Source: JBBSIG01 sp038232215 (GTDB lineage: Bacteria; Actinomycetota; Thermoleophilia; Gaiellales; Gaiellaceae). Taken from it: a stretch of 12,326 bases of DNA. The stretch is taken from assembly GCA_038232215.1 (NCBI GenBank), contig JBBSIG010000063.1, positions 1-12,326 of the forward strand, written 5' to 3'. Position 1 is the first letter of the stretch, and every line of letters begins with the position of its first letter. This document shows positions 6,638 through 12,326 of this stretch, one piece after another. Below the pieces are notes generated by a model that worked only from the letters and a program-made list of their open reading frames with translations, was not told the DNA's origin and ran no database searches. The position numbers were made by a program, and so were the translations under genes.

Positions 6638-6644
6638 GTCTAGT
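6638..6644. repeat. Right direct repeat GTCTAGT, containing the deacetylase stop codon
   Basis: Exact direct match to 6471-6477, directly abutting the right terminal inverted repeat. On the minus strand it reads ACTAGAC, and its TAG is the stop codon of the deacetylase-like gene. An insertion with duplication here would leave that protein unchanged. Confidence 0.55.
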
Positions 6645-7398
6645 CTCGCGCGACGTCGCCGAAGCGAAGCTCGGGAGCGGTTCGGGCGGCGTGCTCGGCA
6701 AGTCGGTCGAGGTCGGTGGCACGGCGCCGTCGCCCGAGCAGGGCGAGCGCCGCCACGAGAGCCGTACGGCGGCGCCGGTCGAGCAGGTCCGTGTCGTGGA
6801 AATACGCGTGGACGACGGGCTCGCGCAGCCGGCGAGGATCGAGCGCGGCCCGGGCCAGCATCCCGAGCGAGTGCGTGGAAGGCAGCTCGAGCAGCCGCGT
6901 CCCGTCGAGCCGGAGCCAGGTCGGGCTCGCCAGGGTCAGGCCCGCAGCGCCGGGGCCGAGGTACGAGGGCCGGAAGGCCGTGGCCGAGCAGTCCGCGTAC
7001 CCGAGCTCGGCGGCCGCGACGGCCACCTCCTGGTCCAGGTACCAGCCGCCGCCGCAGAACAGCGTCGGCTCGAGGCCGTGCTCGCGCAGCCACTCGCCCT
7101 CCCGCCGGACGCGCCCGGCAGCGTCGCCGTCCGTCGGGCGGGCGTGCGTCGCGCTCGTGAAGTGGGTGTGGTGGCCGAGTGGGGCGCGCGCGGCCGCCTC
7201 CCGCGCCCGCTCGAGGAACAGCCCGGCGTCCTCGCCTGCCTCCGGCGGCCGCAGGAGCGCCGCGATCCGGAAGCCGCCCGGCCGGCCCTCCTGCAGGCGC
7301 GCGAACCGGCTCCAGCAGCGATCGTCGAGCGGACGCTCCACGTGACAGGAGACCACGGCAGCGCGCCCGTCCGGCAGGATCTCGTCCGTGTGCGGCAT
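6640..7398 (-). CDS. Polysaccharide deacetylase-like protein
   Basis: Predicted 252-residue protein without a signal peptide or membrane helix, so probably cytoplasmic. It resembles divergent polysaccharide deacetylases (NodB/CE4-like TIM-barrel) found in O-antigen and exopolysaccharide loci. Visible pieces: VVSCHVERPLDD (15-26) where the family has its first acidic motif; LGHHTHFTSATH (74-85), a His-rich metal-binding motif; EPTLFCGGGWYLDQEV (110-125), corresponding to the third motif; GYADCSATAFRPS (133-145); and VVHAYFHDTDLLD (195-207), matching the C-terminal His motif. The first motif is not the classical TFDD, so catalysis is uncertain. The ATG at 7398 lies inside the 5' end of the divergent asnB gene. 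GTG at 7356 is an alternative start that would avoid the overlap but has no better ribosome-binding site. The gene ends in the right flank of the palindromic element. It probably once headed a tight operon with the phosphotransferase gene. Confidence 0.8.
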   Translation of the reverse strand: MPHTDEILPDGRAAVVSCHVERPLDDRCWSRFARLQEGRPGGFRIAALLRPPEAGEDAGLFLERAREAAARAPLGHHTHFTSATHARPTDGDAAGRVRREGEWLREHGLEPTLFCGGGWYLDQEVAVAAAELGYADCSATAFRPSYLGPGAAGLTLASPTWLRLDGTRLLELPSTHSLGMLARAALDPRRLREPVVHAYFHDTDLLDRRRRTALVAALALLGRRRRATDLDRLAEHAARTAPELRFGDVARD

Positions 7399-9247
7399 CT
7401 GTGGACTGTATTCGCCGGCCGGCGCGCCCGACCCTCGCCTCGTGGACGCGATGCGGGCGGCGCTCGTCCACCGTGGGCCCGACGAGGGCTCGACCGACGC
7501 CCTCGGCCGCTGCGTGCTCGGGCACCAGCGTCTGCGCGTGCTCGATCTCGAGACGGGCTCGCAGCCCGTGCGAAACGAGACGCGCGAGGTCACGGCCGTC
7601 TTCAACGGGGAGCTCTACAACTACGCCGAGCTCCGCTCGGAGCTCGGCGGGCACGAGCTCACGGGAACCGGCGACACCCCCGTGCTGCCCCACCTGTACG
7701 AGGAGTCGGGGCCCTCGTTTCCCTCGCGCCTCGCGGGCATGTTCGCCGTGGCCGTCTGGGACGCCGCGCGCGAGCGCCTCGTGCTCGTCCGCGACCGCGT
7801 GGGCAAGAAGCCGCTCCTCTGGACGCGGCTGCCGGACGGCACGATCGCGTTCGCGTCTGAGCTGAAGGCGCTTCTGCGACTGCCCGGGCTCGAGAGGCGC
7901 GTCGACCTGGAGGCGCTCGACGCGGTCCTCGCGCTCCAGTACGTGCCGGGCGAGCACACGGCTCTGCACGGCGTCCGCAGGCTCCTGCCCGGGCACGTGC
8001 TCGTCGCCGAGCGGGGCGACGTACGCGTCGAGCGCTACTGGCGCCTCGAGCCCCGGCGAGTCGAGCGCTCCGAGGAGGAGTGGCTCGAGCGCGTCCGCGC
8101 GGCGGTCACGGCGGCCGTGCGCCGGCGCCTCGCCGCCGACGTGCCGCTCGGGGCGCTGCTCTCGGGCGGGATCGACTCGAGCATCGTGGTCGCGCTGATG
8201 GCGGAGGCCTCCGCCCAGCCCGTCCGGACGTTCACCGTTGGCTTTCCCGACGCGCGCTACGACGAGCGGGCCTACGCACGGGCCGTCTCCGAGCGCTACG
8301 GCACGGCGCACGAGGAGGTCGCCGTCGAGCTCGAGCCCGCAGAGCTGCTGCCGCGCCTCGCCGAGACCTTCGACGAGCCGCTCGGCGACGAGGCGGCGCT
8401 GCCGCTCTACGCCGTCTGCGAGCAGGCACGCCGGCACGTCACGGTCGCCCTGACCGGGGACGGCGGCGACGAGGCGTTCGCCGGCTACGAGCGCTACGTC
8501 GCCCACGGGCTGGCCGGACGCATGCCGGCCGTTCCGGCCCGCGCCGGAGCGCGCGCGCTCCGGCTCCTGCCGGCCGCGCGACGGGAGCCGCGCTCGCTCG
8601 CGTACCGCGCCGCCCGTCTGCTCGACGTCGCTGCGGCGCCGGTGGGGGCGCGCTACGGCCGCCTGACGGAGGTCTTTCCGCGCCGACTGCGCCGCGAGCT
8701 CTGGACGGATCCCGAGCTCGCCGGCCCGAGCCCGCTCGAGGCTGCTCGTGTCGCCGGAGTCACGGACCTCCAGCTCGTCGACGTGGACACGTACCTCCCA
8801 GGCGACCTGCTCCTGAAGGCCGACCTCGCGTCGATGGCGCACTCGCTCGAGCTGCGCTCGCCGCTCCTCGACCACGAGGTGCTGGAGCTCGCGGTCTCGC
8901 TACCGCACCGGCTGAAGACGCGCGGGCTCGAAGGCAAGGTCGCGCTCCGGCGCGCGTTCGCCGCCGAGCTGCCGCCCTCTGTCGCCGGGAGGGGCAAGAC
9001 CGGCTTCGGCGTGCCGCTCTCCCGCTGGTTCCGCGAGGAGCTCCGGGAGCTCGCCGGCGACCTCCTGCTCGGCCCTCGCGCCCGCGACCGGGGCCAGTTC
9101 CACCCGGCGACGGTCGAGCGCCTGCTCGCCGAGCACGTGTGCGGGAAGGCCGACCACGGGCACCGGCTCTGGTGCCTGCTCATGCTCGAGCTCTGGCAGC
9201 GCCGCCACGTCGAGGCCGACTCGACCGCGGCGATGCTCGCGGCGTGA
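7388..9247 (+). CDS. asnB: Asparagine synthase (glutamine-hydrolysing), surface-polysaccharide type
   Basis: Cytoplasmic glutamine amidotransferase/ligase of 619 residues, normal for this family. It hydrolyses glutamine at the N-terminal site and passes ammonia to an ATP-activated carboxylate. Motifs: MCGICGLYS with the catalytic Cys2, which fixes the GTG start at 7388; RGPDEGS (29-35); NGELYNY (73-79); RDRVGKKPL (135-143); the PP-loop SGGIDSS (259-265) that binds ATP; LTGDGGDEAFAGYERY (about 355-370); and KADLASMAHSLELRSPLLDHE in the C-terminal half. All catalytic motifs are intact. An AGGA lies 8 bases upstream of the GTG. Such AsnB homologues are common in polysaccharide loci, where they are thought to amidate sugar acids rather than supply free asparagine (inference here). 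The 3' end overlaps the next gene by 4 bases (GTGA). The first 11 bases overlap the divergent deacetylase-like gene, an unusual arrangement. Confidence 0.94.
   Translation: MCGICGLYSPAGAPDPRLVDAMRAALVHRGPDEGSTDALGRCVLGHQRLRVLDLETGSQPVRNETREVTAVFNGELYNYAELRSELGGHELTGTGDTPVLPHLYEESGPSFPSRLAGMFAVAVWDAARERLVLVRDRVGKKPLLWTRLPDGTIAFASELKALLRLPGLERRVDLEALDAVLALQYVPGEHTALHGVRRLLPGHVLVAERGDVRVERYWRLEPRRVERSEEEWLERVRAAVTAAVRRRLAADVPLGALLSGGIDSSIVVALMAEASAQPVRTFTVGFPDARYDERAYARAVSERYGTAHEEVAVELEPAELLPRLAETFDEPLGDEAALPLYAVCEQARRHVTVALTGDGGDEAFAGYERYVAHGLAGRMPAVPARAGARALRLLPAARREPRSLAYRAARLLDVAAAPVGARYGRLTEVFPRRLRRELWTDPELAGPSPLEAARVAGVTDLQLVDVDTYLPGDLLLKADLASMAHSLELRSPLLDHEVLELAVSLPHRLKTRGLEGKVALRRAFAAELPPSVAGRGKTGFGVPLSRWFREELRELAGDLLLGPRARDRGQFHPATVERLLAEHVCGKADHGHRLWCLLMLELWQRRHVEADSTAAMLAA
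7405..7410 (-). promoter_or_regulatory. Candidate -10 element for a leaderless deacetylase transcript
   Basis: The minus strand reads TACAGT, six bases before the ATG at 7398. That spacing places the expected transcription start on the A of the start codon, as in leaderless actinobacterial genes. No TTGACA-like -35 is evident 16-19 bases upstream. The element lies inside the asnB coding sequence. No Shine-Dalgarno is present before the ATG, which fits leaderless initiation. Confidence 0.4.
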
Positions 9248-10512
9248 GCCGTCCGCGCGCCTACTCCCTCGTCGCCGCTGCGGCCGCGCTCCCGCGTCTG
9301 CTCGCCCTCCTCCACGAGCGCGGCGCCATCCTCTCCTCGTTCACGGAGAAGAGCGACGACTTCGCCCGCACCTTCCTCGCCACGGGGGCGTACGGGCTCG
9401 TGCCGGGGGTGCCGTCGGCGTACACGCAGCCGCTGTACGGCTGGTTCCTGATCCCGATCTACCGGCTCGCCGGCCGCTCGTGGCCCGCGGTCGGGCTGGC
9501 GCAGATCGCCGTCGCAGTCGGCACGGCCTGGCTCGTCTACGAGCTGGGGCGCCGCGTCGTCTCTCCGCGCGTGGGCCTGGCGGCGGCGCTCGTGGCAACG
9601 CTGAACCCGTACCTCGTCTGGCACGACGTGCACGTCAACCGCGAGATCCTCGACCAGCCGCTCGCCGCGGGGCTCGTCCTCGTCACGCTGCTCGCAGCCG
9701 AGCGCCGCTCGCTTCCGCTGGGAGCGGCGGCCGGAGCGCTGGCGGGGCTCGCGATCCTCGGCAACTCGCGGCTCGCGGCCCTACCCCTCGTCGTGGGGAT
9801 CTACCTCGCAGCTCGACTCGGGGGGCGCCGGGCGGGCGCTCTCGCCGCCGGGGTGGTCGTCGCCGTGAGCGTCCTCGTGGTGACGCCCTGGCTCGTCCGG
9901 AACCGCGTGCAGGTGGGTTGCTTCGCGCTCACGACGGACGCGCGCGCGCTCTGGAAGGCGAACAACCCGCGGACGTACGACCTGCTCGCGTCGGGCAAGT
10001 GGATCGACGACGTCCCGCGCATCCCGCACGCCGAGCTGAACCCGGAGGAGGCCCTCGCCCTCTACCGGCAGCAGGGCAGGATCTACCGTCCGCACGAGTG
10101 CGCCCAGATGCGCTTCTACCGGGGGCTCGTGTGGACGTTCTGGCGCCGGCATCCGGGCGAGAAGGCGAAGCTCGCCGGCCAGGCCGTGGGAATGCTCTGG
10201 GATCCACGCCCCACCCGGACGGTCGGGCGGAGCGGGGCCGGGACCCGGCTCGACACGGCGCGAGACTGGGCGGAGCCGGTCTACGTGAGCGCGCTGTACG
10301 CGCTCGGGGCGGCGGGCCTCTTCCTCGTCCGGCGGCAGATCGCCGTGCTCGTCGTGGCCTTTCTCGCCTACGGGACGCTCGCCGCCACCGTCTTCGTCGG
10401 CGCGACGCGCTACCGCGCGCCCTGGGACTTCCTGATCGCGCTGCTCGCCGGCGCGGCGCTCGTGCGCCTGGCCGCGATCCGCGCCGAGCGCCGGGCACTC
10501 GTCGCCGAGTGA
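9244..10512 (+). CDS. GT39-like membrane glycosyltransferase
   Basis: Predicted 422-residue integral membrane protein with about eight to ten hydrophobic segments (first at about 5-23, last at about 385-410). After the first helix is EKSDDFARTF (35-44), an acidic pair matching the outer-loop catalytic motif of PMT/ArnT-like GT-C enzymes. HVNREILDQPL (about 130-140) and the C-terminal VGATRYRAPWDFLIALLAG are typical of the actinobacterial and exopolysaccharide-linked members of this family. A hydrophilic stretch before the last helices (WKANNPRTYD... to ...RDWAEP) is probably an extracytoplasmic loop. The expected role is transfer of a sugar from a polyprenyl-phosphate donor to a glycan or lipid on the outer face. 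The GTG at 9244 overlaps the asnB stop as GTGA. Its own stop overlaps the next gene in the same way, so the three genes form one translationally coupled operon. The substrate is unknown. Confidence 0.82.
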   Translation: MSRPRAYSLVAAAAALPRLLALLHERGAILSSFTEKSDDFARTFLATGAYGLVPGVPSAYTQPLYGWFLIPIYRLAGRSWPAVGLAQIAVAVGTAWLVYELGRRVVSPRVGLAAALVATLNPYLVWHDVHVNREILDQPLAAGLVLVTLLAAERRSLPLGAAAGALAGLAILGNSRLAALPLVVGIYLAARLGGRRAGALAAGVVVAVSVLVVTPWLVRNRVQVGCFALTTDARALWKANNPRTYDLLASGKWIDDVPRIPHAELNPEEALALYRQQGRIYRPHECAQMRFYRGLVWTFWRRHPGEKAKLAGQAVGMLWDPRPTRTVGRSGAGTRLDTARDWAEPVYVSALYALGAAGLFLVRRQIAVLVVAFLAYGTLAATVFVGATRYRAPWDFLIALLAGAALVRLAAIRAERRALVAE

Positions 10513-11588
10513 GGGTCGCGCACGTCCATCGGATGCGCGGGATCGGGGGCTCCGAGCGTCACCTCCTGGCGCTGCTCCCGGCGCTCGCCCGGATCGGCGT
10601 GGAGCCGGTCTTCGTCGGGCTCGACGACCCGGCCTGGGATGCGGAGCCGTTCTACCGCGCGCTCGGCCTACCCGCGCTGCGACTCGAATGCCCTCGTGAC
10701 CTCGACGCGCGGCTGCCCGTCCGCCTCTCGCGCGCGCTCCGCTCGCTCGCCCCCGACGTCGTGCACACGCACCTCGTGCACGCGGACGTCTACGGCGCGC
10801 TCGCGGCCGGCCGGACGCCGCTCGTCTCGACGAAGCACAACGACGACCGCTTCCGGCTCGGGCCCTACCGCTTCGTCGAGCGGGCGCTCGCGTGGCGCGC
10901 CGACCGCGTGATCGCGATCACGGAAGCGCTCGCCCGCTTCACGATCGAGCGCGTGGGGCTGCCCGCCGAGAAGGTCGTCGTCGTCCCCTACGGGCTCGAC
11001 GAGCTGCCCGAGCCGTGGGGTGAGAACGGCCCCGAGCCCGTGCGCGCGGACGCGCGCGTCCTGCTCGCGGTCGCGCGGCTCGAGCGTCAGAAGGGCCTCG
11101 ACCGAGCGGTGACGGCGCTGCCGGAGGTGCGCTCAGCGCACCCGGACGCTGTGCTCGTCGTCCTCGGCGAGGGCCCGGAGCGCGAGGCGCTCGCACGGCT
11201 CGCCGAGACGCTCGGTGTCGCCGGGGCGCTCGTCCTGCCCGGGCGCGTCCCGGACGTCGCCGCCTGGCTGCGACGGGCCGAGCTGCTCGTCCACCCGGCT
11301 CGCTGGGAGGGTTTCGGGCTCGGCGTGCTCGAGGCGATGCTGGCCGGACTCCCGGTCGTCGCGACCCCCGTCAGCTCCCTGCCCGAGCTGGTCGTGGACG
11401 GCGAGACCGGGCTGCTGGTGGAGCCGGAGCAGCTCGCGGACGCGCTGGTGCGCCTTCTGGCAAACAACCGGCTCGCGGCCGACCTCGGTCGGGCCGGCCG
11501 CATGCGTGCGCGGGCCGAGTTCTCAACGCAGCGGATGGCGGAGCGGACGGCGGCCGTGTACGGTGCGGCCACGGCCGCGCGACGTTAG
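10509..11588 (+). CDS. Family 4 glycosyltransferase (GT-B, retaining)
   Basis: Cytoplasmic GT4 glycosyltransferase of 359 residues, normal length. It would add a sugar from a nucleotide or other activated donor to the growing lipid-linked oligosaccharide. The N-terminal acceptor-binding domain starts MRVAHVHRMRGIGGSERHLL with the GGSE signature (13-16), followed by PDVVHTHLVHADVYG (82-96). The donor-binding domain shows VVVVPYGLD (156-164), LLAVARLERQKGLDRAV (185-201), LGEGPER (219-225), and the E-x7-E motif in HPARWEGFGLGVLEAMLAG (262-280; Glu267 and Glu275). ETGLLVEP (299-306) follows. All expected residues are present. The GTG at 10509 overlaps the preceding stop by 4 bases. Its stop overlaps the convergent terminal gene by 4 bases tail to tail (TAG on plus against TAA on minus), leaving no room for an intergenic terminator. 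Confidence 0.93.
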   Translation: MRVAHVHRMRGIGGSERHLLALLPALARIGVEPVFVGLDDPAWDAEPFYRALGLPALRLECPRDLDARLPVRLSRALRSLAPDVVHTHLVHADVYGALAAGRTPLVSTKHNDDRFRLGPYRFVERALAWRADRVIAITEALARFTIERVGLPAEKVVVVPYGLDELPEPWGENGPEPVRADARVLLAVARLERQKGLDRAVTALPEVRSAHPDAVLVVLGEGPEREALARLAETLGVAGALVLPGRVPDVAAWLRRAELLVHPARWEGFGLGVLEAMLAGLPVVATPVSSLPELVVDGETGLLVEPEQLADALVRLLANNRLAADLGRAGRMRARAEFSTQRMAERTAAVYGAATAARR

Positions 11589-12325
11589 CCGAGGAGCCAC
11601 TCGGCCATCGTCAGCACGCCCGCGAGCGAGAGAGCCGCGAGGCCGAGCGCGGCCACGTCGAGACGGTTCCGGGCGACGACGAGGGCGAGTTGGCCCCGCG
11701 GCTGCGCGCGCCTCGGGTCGGCGGCGAGCGCGAAGAGGAGCGCGGCGAGCCCGAGGACGGAGAGCAGCAGGGCGAGCAGGGACGGCGGCGACGAGACGAT
11801 CGCGATCGGCGCTCGCGTCACCGCCCGCCGCACGCGGGCGCCGGCGGAGGTGTCGTGGGAGGCTCCAACGGTCCTGCGGGCGATCGGCTCTGCGCCGCTC
11901 GCCGACCCGGCGGAGGAGCCGCCCGCCTGCGCGCCCTCCGGCTCCGGGGTCGCCCGCTGCCCGGACGAGGTCCTGGAAGCGTCGCCGCCGCCCCCCGCTG
12001 TCCCCGGCGCCGTCCGGTCGACGTCTCCGGCCGTGTAGCCGCCTCCCCGAGCGGGCTCCCCGAGGGAGCGCGGGCCCGCGCACCGGTCGAGCCGCCGCCC
12101 GGATCTCGCCGGGAGTCGCCGCACGCCCTTCTTCGTCACCGCGACGACGGCGACGATCGCACCGCGGCGGCTGACCACGGACCGTCCCGGCGCCAGGCGC
12201 CTACCGGCGAGAGTCCCCGTGAAGCGGACGCGGTTGAGAGCACGGTGCCCCTGGACGCTGAACGTTCCCAGCAGGCGACAGGCGCGGGCCGCCCGCCTGA
12301 TCCCGAACGTGACGCGCGCCGGTGC
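11585..12325 (-). CDS. C-terminal part of a membrane-anchored surface protein (5' end lies outside the window)
   Basis: 246 residues are visible and the frame is open to the right edge. The GTG at 12178 is probably internal, because the 49 residues before it already form a recognisable domain: PARVTFGIRRAARACRLLGT, then NRVRFTGTLAGRRLAPG. This resembles a beta-strand module that recurs in extracellular hypothetical proteins of Thermoleophilia-type actinobacteria (recalled, not searched). Next is a low-complexity linker of about 90 residues rich in Gly, Ser, Ala, Thr and Arg (GGGYTAG, GTAGGGGDAS, GGSSAGSASG), likely disordered and extracytoplasmic. The end carries two hydrophobic helices (about 175-203, rich in Leu/Ala, and about 222-245, ending AEWLLG) joined by a short basic stretch (DPRRAQPRG). 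The architecture suggests a wall-side domain tethered by a C-terminal hairpin. No enzymatic motif is visible. Competing frames over this region lack such organisation. Confidence 0.65.
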   Translation of the reverse strand, partial: APARVTFGIRRAARACRLLGTFSVQGHRALNRVRFTGTLAGRRLAPGRSVVSRRGAIVAVVAVTKKGVRRLPARSGRRLDRCAGPRSLGEPARGGGYTAGDVDRTAPGTAGGGGDASRTSSGQRATPEPEGAQAGGSSAGSASGAEPIARRTVGASHDTSAGARVRRAVTRAPIAIVSSPPSLLALLLSVLGLAALLFALAADPRRAQPRGQLALVVARNRLDVAALGLAALSLAGVLTMAEWLLG

Positions 12326-12326
12326 C

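Noticed and set aside
6460..6639. Bidirectional promoter serving two divergent genes, as the simple explanation of the inverted repeat
   Set aside because: There is no plus-strand gene starting right of the palindrome: the sequence there is the 3' end of the minus-strand deacetylase-like gene. The exact direct repeat at both edges is better explained by insertion. Promoter activity by the element is kept only as a secondary hypothesis.
6473..8875. An 800-residue minus-strand open frame spanning asnB and the palindromic element
   Set aside because: Low-complexity Arg/Gly/Ala composition and no recognisable domain. asnB on the opposite strand has every catalytic motif intact, and another minus frame encodes the deacetylase-like protein.
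12187..12199. GGCGCCAGGCGCC palindrome resembling the GTGCCAGGCAC repeat at 2412
   Set aside because: It lies inside the terminal coding region, encodes part of the RRLAPG motif, and differs in the flanks. Chance is likely at this base composition.
1..12326. CRISPR arrays, tRNA or rRNA genes, prophage genes, complete insertion sequences
   Set aside because: I looked for spaced direct repeats, tRNA-like cloverleaf ends and transposase or integrase motifs. I saw none beyond the short palindromic element.

Overview
This is a very GC-rich window (third codon positions almost all G or C) holding part of a bacterial cell-surface polysaccharide biosynthesis locus. GTG starts, 4-base GTGA stop/start overlaps, and a terminal surface protein with an NRVRFTGxLxGRRLxPG-type beta-strand motif suggest a high-GC actinobacterium, perhaps class Thermoleophilia (Gaiellales/Solirubrobacterales). 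The phylum-level guess is moderately secure. The class-level guess is from memory of protein style and was not checked by a search. Layout, left to right: (1) the 3' end of a GDP-L-fucose synthase gene (fcl) overlaps a GT-C-like multispanning membrane protein gene on the plus strand (1-2367). (2) A 135-base convergent intergenic gap holds small palindromes. (3) A minus-strand gene train reads right to left: polysaccharide deacetylase-like gene (7398-6640), polyprenyl-phosphate sugar-1-phosphate transferase (6459-4972), CgeB-like glycosyltransferase (4866-3640), DPM1-like family 2 glycosyltransferase (3647-2877) and a DUF2304 membrane protein (2880-2503). (4) A plus-strand operon, asnB (7388-9247), a second GT-C-like membrane protein (9244-10512) and a family 4 glycosyltransferase (10509-11588), is joined by two GTGA overlaps. 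(5) The C-terminal part of a membrane-anchored surface protein runs off the right edge on the minus strand. Working model (inference): the phosphotransferase loads the first sugar phosphate on undecaprenyl phosphate. The GT2, GT4 and CgeB-like enzymes extend it on the cytoplasmic face, with fcl supplying GDP-L-fucose. AsnB may amidate a sugar acid, the deacetylase-like protein may trim acyl groups, and the two GT-C-like proteins would act on the outer face from lipid-linked donors. No flippase, polymerase or ligase is visible, so the locus probably continues beyond the window. The most unusual structure is a 159-160 bp nested palindrome at 6478-6637 between the deacetylase and phosphotransferase genes. 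It has perfect 19-bp terminal inverted repeats and is flanked by a 7-bp direct repeat, GTCTAGT. Conceptual removal of the element plus one repeat copy leaves the two genes 13 bases apart with an intact stop and Shine-Dalgarno. This looks like a MITE-type insertion that split a tight operon. Also notable are divergent genes whose 5' ends overlap by 11 bp (asnB and the deacetylase), with a leaderless-type promoter for the latter inside asnB, and a probable CTG start codon for the DUF2304 gene.
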